Origin: Myxocyprinus asiaticus
Taxonomy: Eukaryota; Chordata; Actinopteri; Cypriniformes; Catostomidae
NCBI RefSeq assembly: GCF_019703515.2
Contig: NC_059374.1
Location: forward strand, 16,437,095 to 16,501,094
DNA: 64,000 nt
Direction of reading: 5' to 3'
In this document: in pieces, positions 24,176-34,007 of the stretch
Position numbering within the stretch: the first letter of the stretch is position 1
Layout of the letters: every line of letters begins with the position of its first letter
Program-made: the position numbers and the translations under genes
The notes under the pieces: generated by a model
What the model was told of the DNA's origin: nothing
What the model saw: only the letters and a program-made list of their open reading frames with translations
Databases searched by the model: none

Positions 24176-25555
24176 ATTGATCATTTTAATATTTAAACAG
24201 CCTGTTGTCACCATATAATAATCTTTGACCTCATAAAAAAAAAAAAAAATGTTAACATGTAAAAAAAAGAAATCATGCCCCTAGGCCTCGCCCCAAACTC
24301 ACTCCATTTGTTGCGCCAATTTTGATAAAATGGAATGGTCGGGATGCTCAAAAAAAAATACAAATAAATACAAATACAAATTGATAGTGCCACAGTGTGT
24401 ACATTTTTCAGGACATTCAACCTACAATTGACGTACTTATAGTAGTCTCTTCTGGTATAGGAGAAAGTTTTTGAACATTCTAAAAAAAAGATTTTTTAAA
24501 GTCTCCATTTGCTCTTCAATTTATATTTTAAAGAGGTCTCCTTAGGTTTATCTTTTGGGATGTAATATTTAAAATGTTCCAAAAAGGTTTCTTAGCAGCA
24601 TTTCCAAAAAGCATTTCTACTGCAAAAATATTTCCCTCTGCAAAACAAAGCTTATTGTTCCTACTTATTAGATTACATTTCTCAGACACTATTGTAGCTC
24701 TTGGTATTAAATAATACTGTGAAACTGAGGTATACATGCTGAATTCAATACACATTGCAACATGCTTGCACCTTAGAAAATGTAATTTTTAGATGTTATA
24801 TATGGTATCATGAGTGATGATGAGGGGGATTTTATTGTATAAATCCAGTATTGCATTTCAAGAGCAGTCAGAGGGAAAAGCTGAATCTGTTGTGCTCAAA
24901 GGAATATCTTGCTCAACAGTACAATATGGATTAGATGCAAATAAGAAATAGGAACACTAAGTGAATCTTTCAGCATCTTACTTTGTGCACTTCACTTGGT
25001 AATAGGTGCATTTAGGCCACTGTGCTCATAAAAAACAAGACTTTTTGATCTATATCCTTTGCATTTAACCATTTCATCTGGTTTTATTTCTAAATTGCCT
25101 GTACTAATGTGCTTACATAATTATAATGTGAAGACATCAAAGCTACTTGGAGAGTAGTTGCCATACTCCCTCTCTCTCTTGTTGCCATAACAGGCAGCTT
25201 TTACATATTTTTATAAAACCAAAGAAATCTAGGCATCCATATTCTGTATTCAGAGAGTAGAGATATAATAGGGAAGATGGGTCTAGCTGTAACACTTTAC
25301 TGTGGGTAATATTTAAGCCATTAAGTCCATTTCTTTAAAGTCTTGGTTACAAAAAAAGCAATTGAACATTTTTACTGTTAAAGGTAGAAAAAAAAAAGAA
25401 GAAAAGAAAAAAGAAAAGAAAAAAATATACAGGCGTTGATATTTTTTGAAAACATGCCTCAATAGCGGGGCATGTTGTCACAAAGTGAACTTGCATTTAA
25501 AGAGCATATTGTAAGCTATTTAATGGATTTTCAGCAAAATAAATAAATAAATAAG

Positions 25556-25557
<2 letters not shown>
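24176..25557. other. Anonymous AT-rich DNA
   Basis: A tracts and A/G-rich sequence (25387-25425) are present. No gene or known repeat recognised. Confidence 0.45.

Positions 25558-25624
<67 letters not shown>
25558..25624. repeat. (TA)n microsatellite
   Basis: About 32 TA units running into GT repeats, directly beside the 5' broken edge of a Gypsy fragment. Confidence 0.95.
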
Positions 25625-25634
<10 letters not shown>

Positions 25635-25669
25635 AGGGTGATGAATGAAAGACCGCATTTTTCACCTCC

Positions 25670-26590
25670 AGTGGAAGGAACTTCATCACAGACCTACCCT
25701 CCTCCATGGGCTAAACGTGTTCTGGTTGCGGTGGACCGGTTCTCTAAGGCAAGCCATCTTATACCTCTCAAAGAACTTCCTACTGCCCTAGAGACAGCCA
25801 AGGCACTATTTCAACATGTTTTCAGGAATTATGGCCTCCCTGAAGACATAGTGTCTTACTGAGGTCCACAATTCACCTCAAGGTTATGGAAGGCCTTCTT
25901 TCAATCTCCTGGGTGTCTCCATTAGCCTCTCTTCTGGATACCATCCAAAAAACTAATGGTCAGACTGAGAGGAAGATCCAGGAGATGAGTCAGTTCTTAG
26001 GAATGTACTGTCACTTCAACCAACACGAATGGAGCAGTTATCTTCCCTGGGCAGAATATGCCCAGAACTCTTTTCGTCACCCCTCTACCAGTCTCCCATA
26101 ATTCCAGTACATTCTTGGTTTCCAACCTCCCTTGTTTCCCTGGTCAGGAAATCCATCGAACGTACCGGCTGTGGACCACTGGTTTAAAACCAGCAAAAGA
26201 ACATGGAACACCACTCATCTACAGCGAGTGGTCCAACACAAAAAGATGCAGACACCCGACGATCAAAAACCCCTCAATACCATCTTGGTCAAAAGGTGTT
26301 CCAGAGACCGATGGGGGCCGTGTCCCGCCTCCACTGCTGCTCCTGGAGAATGGCCCAGCCTACATTGTTCGGGCCATAGTAGACTCCCGATGTCAACAAG
26401 GAAGGTTGCAATACCTCGTTGACTGGGAGGGGTGTGGTCCAGAGGAGTAGTTGTGGATTCCCCGTAATGACATCCCTGACACAACTCTCCTCTCAAACTT
26501 CCATTGTGAACACCCGGACCATCCTGCTCCTCATGGACAAAGTCGACCTCGACGTTGGTTTCTTCTGGCCTACGGAGCTGCCATGGAGAG
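25670..26590 (+). pseudogene. Gypsy integrase core plus chromodomain, broken
   Basis: The frame at 25626-25862 has the integrase motif [17 protein letters not shown] with the first catalytic Asp, then GLPEDIVSY and a stop. The usual second Asp at this point is replaced by Tyr, and the next codon is a stop. Another frame (25886-26101) carries [11 protein letters not shown] with the catalytic Glu and the '[20 protein letters not shown]' block. A third frame ends in [16 protein letters not shown], a chromodomain motif that guides integration to particular chromatin. At least two frameshifts and one stop make it inactive. Confidence 0.8.
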
Positions 26591-26629
26591 GAGAGTACTT
26601 TCATGCCTACATCGGTCTCCCCATCATCT

Positions 26630-26756
26630 GATATCACCCACTCCAACTCACCAGCATTCTAATAAGCATCACCTGACCCTTATTACTCATTAAGGACTCT
26701 ATTTATACTCTCCACTCACCTCCACACATTGTCTAGTCTCGTCGACTGTTTGTATA
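26630..26756 (+). repeat. Partial Gypsy LTR
   Basis: It starts near TATCACCCACTCC and contains TATTTATACTCTCC and 'attgtctagtctcgtc'. It is truncated where the SINE-related sequence begins. A purine-rich stretch (GGAGAGGAGAG at 26585-26595) may be the primer tract. Confidence 0.55.
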
Positions 26757-26784
26757 GACCGCACTACGCTTTCCTCCTAAGAAG

Positions 26785-27032
26785 CTAAGTGGGTGGTGAG
26801 TTGAGCGTGGATGCCGTGGAGAATAGTGTGAATCCTCCACACGTACTATGTCTCAGCGGTAACACGCTTAACAAGACATGTGATAAGATACATGGTTTGA
26901 CAGTCTCAGACACAGAGGTAACTGAGATTCATCCTCTGCCACCCAGATTGAGGTGAGTCACTACACCACCATGAAGACTTAGAGCATTGGGCATTCCAAA
27001 TTGGGGTGAAAAGGGGAGAATTTTTTTTTTAC
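26785..27032 (+). mobile_element. SINE fragment lacking its tRNA head
   Basis: Body and tail of the first SINE family, including 'gcggtaacacgcttaacaag' and the tail 'caaattggggtgaaaagggg' followed by T/A-rich sequence. The A and B boxes are missing. Confidence 0.7.
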
Positions 27033-27635
27033 AATGTTACTTGAATTGGTGCTATTTTAGTGCATTTTTATCTTTATACTGTGGAAGGCTTTGTTTGGAA
27101 AATGTTAATAAAGCATTATTTTGTTTTCTTTCCTAAGATGGAAATAAATGCATTTTGACAGTAAAAAAGTATATTTCAAATTTCAGCATTGTCAAAATCT
27201 GTGATTAATTGCGATTAACTAAAAAAAATATGTGATTAATTGTGATTAAAAAATTGACGAACAGCAGCTGAACAGGCATTGCTCCCTAGATTTGCCTTGT
27301 TAAAGGGCCACTCTGCCCCCTAGACTAACTGCGAAAAGATCAACGTTGCCCCCCTAAACATAGAAGTGCCCCACCAAAGATTACATCCTAGTACCTGCCC
27401 TGCTTATGTTGCAGATGTATGGGCAAAATCTTTCTCATTGCCACTCAATGTCTTTTTATCTTCCTTTTTAAATGCAAAAATAGGTTTTTGTCACCCGAAT
27501 TGTAGTACAGTACCACAACAATATTTAATACTAACACTTGTTGGCTTTATGTGCTAGTCAGAAGTGTGCCACACAGAGAGTAAAGGAAGTGTAGAATGTT
27601 TCTGTTTGATGGAAATGGTGAGGATTTCACTATTC
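27033..27635. other. AT-rich DNA with a hAT-like trace
   Basis: At 27195-27255 repeated 'gtgattaattg' motifs resemble the terminal part of the hAT MITE family complete at 33519-33999. No gene recognised. Confidence 0.4.
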
Positions 27636-27889
27636 ACTAACCTGGACAAAACATTAGTACACAAATGATAGGGTTCTTTAAACCGGGGTCAACAGACCCA
27701 TGCAAGTGTGGTCTTAATGGAGATATCTCGTCTCCATCTATTCTTGTGTCATGACCATTACTTAGTAACCACAGTGTTTTAGCAGGCCTCTGGTGTAATT
27801 AGCCCAGGCATACAATGGGGCCATTTCTGCTGTAGCACTCATTCTTGAGCCCCTGTGAATGCAGCATTAAAGGTGGAGGAAGAGCCCTG
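27636..27889 (-). repeat. ~250-bp segment, copy 2 of the inverted pair
   Basis: Reverse complement of 23726-23977, ending at GGAAGAGCCCTG. It lies in ordinary sequence, not in a minisatellite, which helps define the segment's edges. Confidence 0.75.
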
Positions 27890-28099
27890 CTCGCATTATA
27901 TTAAAAGAGAAGGTGATAATAATAACCCCAAAATGGGCCTAGAGTAAAAGCAGACATGGTTGTAATATGCCCCTCTTAAAAGGAAAAAAGGATATTGGTG
28001 TATTTGTGCTGTGTGTGCCAAGACTGCACTGTCATTATATCTGTCTTCTATGTTAGTTTCAGAGTTGAATGACCAGATACTTTAATGCAAATATTTTGA

Positions 28100-28978
28100 G
28101 CGTTCAGTCTAATTAACAATCTAGTGGTTCTAGGAGATAGCAGTGAGTGTCTCTTCAATTGCCAGAACCGGCGAAGCACTCCTCGCGTTGGTTTGCCATC
28201 ACTCAGTTGGGGAATATTCTCTTAATCCAGCCTCCTCATTCTGTGACTAGGATTCACCAATCCATGCAGGATCGCCACGAGCAGCACTCCCAGAGGGGAG
28301 GGGAGAGAGGCTGAGGCCGCACCTTTATTGCCTTATTCATGTGCATTCTCCCAGAACAACGCAGAAGACAAAAGACAATGGGACAAAGGGGCCCATTTTG
28401 TTTTCTTACCGTCCAACGATGAATTCTCTCATACAGCGTTTCTTAATGGTGACGGCTCACAACGCGCATGGTTCTCTCATGCATTGTTTGTTAGAAAATG
28501 GCTGCAGAGCATGTCCGATGAGACTTACGCTTTCGCTCATGGGGAGGGCGACAAACACGAAGAGGATTCTGGTGTCCGTCCGCACTCTATCTTCTCAGAC
28601 ACAGAGCGAAAAATTGCGAGCCTCGACGAAATGCCGTTGTCCTCATCTGTCCTTTGTAATGCGGAAAGCCACATTGAAATTGCTCTGAAATTTAAACTCT
28701 TTCAACAACGTCCTTATACATTTGCCACTCAAAAGCGAGAAAAATAACCCTCAGTTCGACTTGAGTCGCTAGTAACAAACACGGGCTTAAACAATTCGTG
28801 CACTGAAGAATAGAAAATCTGAGGAAATGGCGCCGAAGCAAGTGACTATAAGGAGCCCATGACGTAGCTCCTTATGGGTGTTGCTTAAGCGCCATCAGCC
28901 AATGAATGTTCCAAATTGCGTCATTACGCAACTTTTCGTTCCCTCTCAGGGAACCAATGTTACGTACGTAACCGAGAC
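28100..28978 (-). mobile_element. Probable end of a second DIRS-like family
   Basis: Near 28938-28978 the sequence GTTCCCTCTCAGGGAACC is followed by 'atgttacgtacgtaaccga'. On the minus strand this gives the same layout as the DIRS termini here: a GGTTAC...GTAAC palindrome, then a GGTTCCCTGAGAGGG-type palindrome. Farther in are terminal-repeat-like motifs (cattggctgatggcgctta). A 139-codon plus-strand frame (28328-28747) and the opposite strand show no domain I can name. The opposite end is not visible. Confidence 0.45.
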
Positions 28979-28994
28979 GATTTTTTGGGGGTGG

Positions 28995-29125
28995 GGGGCA
29001 TGGTTGAAACCATGGTTTTAATGGTTAATCTTGTGGTTACTGTGGTTTTACAACAAATACTTATAATTAAAATATGGTAACTGTAGTAAAACCATGGTAA
29101 ATTTATTGCGAGGGAACACAAAACT
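28995..29125. repeat. Palindromic 'ACCATGGTTTTAC' repeat, copy 2
   Basis: It contains 'gtagtaaaaccatggtaaat' and ends with ATTGCGAGGGAACACAAA, the same terminus as copy 3. It abuts the DIRS-like end. Confidence 0.5.
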
Positions 29126-31587
29126 AATTGCACAGAAGTAAGCAAGTGATTGTATTTCCCGACAAGCGTTAGAAATTTCTGTTGTGCTCAGCCGCAATGT
29201 AAATAACTGGAAGGAGAATAATACCAGAATTTAGTGGAGCAGGCTTATAAAATATTACACAACAACAGGAAGTAAAGCAAAATAATATGCTTATATAGGA
29301 TAATTTTCTTACAACAGCATTTATTGTAAAAAGTAAGTAGATCACTTACTTGTTGCTGTGCGTTGTATTGAATAAATCTGCTTCTTACTTTACAGAGTGT
29401 TTGACGATGCAGTATTTCCATGCCTCCATATGAATATGAAATCCATGTGTCTATTTACAATACACCATAAAGAAAGAGAGAATGCTCTTTGACAGGACAG
29501 GTGAGAATAGTGTGTTTGTTCTTTTGGCAAGATGAAACAAGATGCAGTTTGGTTCAAGGAAAGTTGAAGAAGCACTAAGAGTGCACGCAAGTCAAGCTGC
29601 TAAAACTATATGTGCTCCGTGCCAATGTGTTCATGAAAATAATATTTTATGATAATAATATGATGACATATCTCGCCAGCTTGTAGTATAAAGCAGCATA
29701 ATTTAGAGTTTTGTATCGCTGAAATAGCTGGAGTGGGCCTATACCGGAAGCGGCCTACATTCAAGTTTGATAATGGCCGCGTCCTAGTTAGGTTGAAAAA
29801 TAAGGTGGATAAAAAGAGCTAAAATGTTACTGTCTTTTTAAGAACAGTGGTAGTTCAGTTAGCGTCTTACGGAAGTGTTTTATGTTAAGCGGAATCTTTA
29901 GTGTATCCGTGCTATGTGTGTTCAAAATTTACGTTTCCTATGGCCATATCTTAATATTAGTATGTTCATTGTGTTTTTTCTTAGAGTAACAAGACTCACT
30001 TTGTGCTTTGTCAAATGGACATGCATTTGTATAAATTTGATGCTATTGATGTTCGATAATGGCTTGGGTATGATTGCTTCCACTTAAAATAATTATTATT
30101 ATCCCCTATGATTGTTTTTTAGTTTTTTGGCTGTGGTATTTTGATTCTGTAAATTCCACCTGTGCTTCAGTATCATAGCTATACTCAGCCTCTGAATATA
30201 AATTTTAGTCATCCAAATTGCTGTAATTTATTAATAAACCAGCATCATTTTATTAGCTTTGAGGTAATGGTGGCTTTTGAAAAAGGCTTCAATATACTTC
30301 AGTTCGTTATGAAAGAAATGACATATTCTGGCAAACAAGGATCACATTAGGTTCATTTTGGCAATTCTTTCCCTTTTAGTCTGAACTAAAATTGTGTTTT
30401 GCCAAGAGAAAATTGACTGAAATGGTTTTGCATGCTTCCATTGATACATCAAGAGCAAAATTCAAACCTTACACACACGGGTTATCTATTATGACAGTAA
30501 AAAAAAAAAAAAAAAAAAAAAAGATAACTGAGATCAATTGCAAATATTCCCACTAAGCAAATTAGTCCATAACTAACCAACCAACACTTACCAAGATAGA
30601 CAGTTTATTATGGCTTCTTTCATTAAATCATTGATCACTGACCAGAGATGAGGTTTGTTATAAGGACTAATGAGAAATGATTGGTGTCAGAAGTGCTGTG
30701 GGGAGTGCATTAACTCCCTAATGACCTAATTTCGACATTATTTAAGGTGCTCTAATCTAAATGTCTCTGTTATTGGATTACTCCCAATCTTAGAGCAATA
30801 GTATCTGCTATTATGATAGTCTTCTTGAGCCACTATACTCATGAATCTCTTATGTGTGCTAATTAAGTTTTCTCATTTTAAATAAATACCATGATCGTGA
30901 TGAGATTTGTTTGACCTAATAGTGGCATATGGTTTAGTTGTTGAAGTGGAACCTATCAGCCATAGCGATGCAGGGATTTAATGGCAATGAAGGGAGTTAA
31001 TTGACTTGAAACTTGAAACAAAAGATTGCAACATAAATTACAATCAAGAGAGCAAAACACTGTAAGAAAACATAGATGTTCTTGTGACATGAATCAATTG
31101 AGAATGCTAACCTCTTCTAATGAAACTGTTATTTGTTGCATCTGTCTGTTAATGATCGTAATGGAGGTGAATTCATTCCACACTCTAGGGCAATTAAGTG
31201 AGAACAATCAATTTTACCACCTTACAAAAGACAGAGACAAAAAAGGCTGTATGTGGTGACAGGTATTGAAGCTTAGGTATCGGTTGTAGATAATAAAGCA
31301 GGAGTGACATAAAAGTTACTTGTTAGCATAAAGTCTAGAAGCCATCAAACTATAGAGGGGTAGAAATGGCTCTCTTGAGGCATTTTGAATAAACTTTATA
31401 AACTGAGTTATGTAACATCAGGGAAAGCATCCTATTTGTCTATAAAAAAATAAAATAAAATACAAAACTTGACAAAAAGTTGTCAAGAACAAGGTTTTTT
31501 TGTTGACTTGCAATGGGTTTGTGCTTGGTATTGGTAAACATTATATTAATAGATGAATAGCTAAGAGTTCATCTATTTTTTTCTTTT

Positions 31588-31621
<34 letters not shown>

Positions 31622-31734
31622 ACAAAGATGCTTTGTTGCACCACATTCTACTTTAAATTATTGTTAAAAGAATGTGTGGTAGTATGCTTGATTTTATGAA
31701 CCTGCTTATAATGTGTGTAGCTGAAATGGCCAAA
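29126..31734. other. Anonymous AT-rich DNA
   Basis: An A tract lies at 30500-30522 and a T tract near 31580-31620. No gene or repeat family recognised; open frames at 29390-29590, 30162-30350 and 31026-31259 lack domains. Confidence 0.45.
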
Positions 31735-31917
31735 GCCCTTAATTACATTTATGCATTTTTACTCAAAGCAACTTACTGTGCATTCAAGGTTTACATTTTT
31801 TTTATTTTTTTATTTTTTATTTTTTTTTTTTATCAGTTCGTGTGTTCCCTGGGGATCAAATCCATGACATTAGCGTTGCTAGCACCATGCTCTACCAGTT
31901 GAGCTACAGGAACATTA
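31735..31917 (-). mobile_element. Third tRNA-derived SINE family
   Basis: On the minus strand a tRNA-like head has an A box (GTAGCTCAACTGGTAGAGC) and a B box (GGATTTGATCCCC). After an A/T-rich stretch comes the tail 'gtaagttgctttgagtaaaa' with 'tgcataaatgtaa', the usual ending of a common cyprinid SINE. It is short (about 180 bp), as expected. The head could be mistaken for a tRNA gene but lacks a proper acceptor stem. Confidence 0.75.
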
Positions 31918-32304
31918 AAAGGAGGTGGCTATGGTCTTTCGGCCATGTAGTGTGTAGTACACATCAGGATGCAAAATTGATGCATAAAGCTGAGCAAATG
32001 GGGTTGATTTTTTTTGAGTTGTAGAAAAGTGCACTGCAAAAAGTAATTTTCAGTATAAGTATTTTTGTTTTATTTTCCAGTAAAAATATTACATTAATTA
32101 ATAACATATATTATAAGATAATAAGTCTATTATTATGTATCTAACACAATTTTGTGAGGCTTATGCCAGTAGGGTAAGAAAAATAAACTTGTTTTCCCTT
32201 TTGAATTAAGTTATTTTATTGATTTAAGTCTAAACTTATTGAGCTCCTTAGAGGACATGGTGGACATTTTTTTTATTTATTTAAAAAAAAAAAAAAAAAA
32301 TCTG
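31918..32304. other. AT-rich anonymous DNA
   Basis: Nothing recognised apart from an A tract at about 32282-32300. Confidence 0.4.
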
Positions 32305-32935
32305 AAATAGATTTGCATGCCCTTGCAATAAATTTACCATGGTTTTACTACAGTAACCATATTTTAACCTTGATATTTGAAGTGAAACCATAGTGATAAT
32401 AAAGGAAAACTAAAACTCTGGTAATAAAAATAATAGTTTTGTGGTTATTATGATTCACTACAAATACCATGGTATTTGTAGTAAAATCATAGTAACCACA
32501 GGAGTTACCATGGTTAATCTACAGAATACCATGGTTACTGGATACAGTATACTGCATTAAAACCATGTTTTCTGCCCAATAAAAATATGGTTACTTAACT
32601 TGTCATAGTTACTACAATATTGCTATAGTAAAACCATTATTTCCACCAAAAACTATGGTTACTTCAATCTGGAATATTACTATAGTAAAACTATAGTTAA
32701 ACTATGGTATTTGTATAGTAAAACCATAATAATCACAAAATTATCATTTTTATTGTGATAGTTTTCATTTTCCTGTATTATCACTATGGTTTCACTACAA
32801 ATCTAATGGTTCAAAAAATATGGTTGCTCTAGTAAAACCATTATTGCGGGGGAACGCAAATCTATTGCGAGGGCATGCAAAACTTATTGCAAGGGAATGC
32901 AAAATATTTCAAGGGCACGCAAAATGATTTAAAGT
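32305..32935. mobile_element. Palindromic 'ACCATGGTTTTAC' foldback element, copy 3
   Basis: The left edge (TTTGCATGCCCTTGCAATAA) and the right edge (TTATTGCGGGGGAACGCAAA) are inverted versions of one terminal motif. Between them 'accatggttttactacagta' and its complement alternate. At the right edge the terminal motif is repeated about four times in tandem (32843-32935). No coding sequence is seen. Confidence 0.55.
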
Positions 32936-33094
32936 TAAAAACGTTTTAATTATCGATTTGTTTCTTACACAAACCTATCGATTTGCTTCAGAAGACATTC
33001 ATTGATTGACTGGAGTCATGAGGAGTACTTTTATGCTGCCTAAATATGCATTTTGGACCGTCAAACAGCCAGCAGTGTCACGGCTTTATTTTGG

Positions 33095-33478
33095 TTCTGC
33101 TGAAGAAGGAAAGACATACACATCTGGTATGGCTTAAAGGTGAGTAAACTATATGAGAATTATCATTTTTGGGTGAACTAATCCTTTAAATTGTGGTCTG
33201 TTTCTCACCCAAAGCGATCTTATCACTTCAGAAGACATGGATTAAACCACTTAAATTTTAAGGATTACTTTTATGTTGCCTTTATGGAATTTTTGGAATT
33301 TGAAAGATTTAGACCCCATTGACATACACTGCATGGACAAAAACACCTCATTCATCCTTCAACTTATCTTTATTTGTGTTTCTCAAAAGAAAGAAAGTCA
33401 AAGGAGTTTGAAATGGCATAAGGGTGAGAAAATGGTGGGAGAATTATAATTTTGGGTGAATTATCCCTTTAATATCTT
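33095..33478. repeat. Two tandem half-copies of the foldback element family
   Basis: Two successive arms end 'gggtgaactaatcctttaa' (near 33190) and 'gggtgaattatccctttaa' (near 33474). Each carries the 'gaaagaaagtca' or 'gaaagacatacacatct' block. Confidence 0.6.
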
Positions 33479-33518
33479 ATAGCTTATGAAGTAAATGGTT
33501 AATTTTAAGGATTTTTAT

Positions 33519-33685
33519 CAGGGCTGTCAATCGATTAAAATTTGTAATCAAATTAATTACATGGTGTGCCGATTAATTAATCAAATTAATCGCATATATA
33601 AATATTTGCTGAGAAAGCCCCTCAAAGAACAATAATTCAGTATGATGATGAAATAATTATAAATAGTTATATTTACATAATTACA

Positions 33686-33756
<71 letters not shown>

Positions 33757-33999
33757 CCTTATGTTGTGCTGTCTGCTGAAGGGTTGGTTGGTTCTCTGTA
33801 TAAGCTGCACATTGCCTATACAGCTGAAGTATGCTTACTGCCCCCTGGAGAAAACAAGTGGTACTTCAAACTTGAATTGCTCAGGAATTTTCCTTATTAC
33901 AGTCCGGGGACATGATTAATTGCGTAACATTTTTTTTTTTACACGTTAGTTTCTATATAATTATTCACACTGATTTAACGCGTTCAATCGACAGCCCTA
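33519..33999. mobile_element. hAT-type MITE with perfect 8-bp target duplication
   Basis: The left end is CAGGGCTGTCAATCGATTAA and the right end is TTCAATCGACAGCCCTA, giving inverted ends of about 15 bp. ATTTTTAT occurs directly before (33511-33518) and after (34000-34007), the duplication length of hAT transposons. The interior is AT-rich with a long TA array and no transposase. Confidence 0.85.
33688..33748. repeat. (TA)n microsatellite inside the hAT MITE
   Basis: About 30 TA units; the array lies wholly within the MITE. Confidence 0.95.
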
Positions 34000-34007
34000 A
34001 TTTTTAT

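Larger units (their letters stand above)
25640..26756 (+). mobile_element. 3' end of a chromodomain Ty3/Gypsy element
   Basis: It holds the integrase core, the integrase C-terminal region, a chromodomain-like segment and part of a 3' LTR. Everything 5' of integrase is absent. The LTR fragment shares 'attgtctagtctcgtc' and a TATTTATACTC box with the LTR of the Gypsy element at 53419-57396, so both belong to one lineage. A SINE follows at the right break. Confidence 0.8.

Noticed and set aside
28328..28747. 139-codon host gene
   Set aside because: It has no known domain, lies within a likely DIRS-like terminal region, and shows no promoter or splice signals.
31830..31917. tRNA gene on the minus strand
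   Set aside because: A and B boxes are present, but the stems do not pair well and a SINE tail follows.
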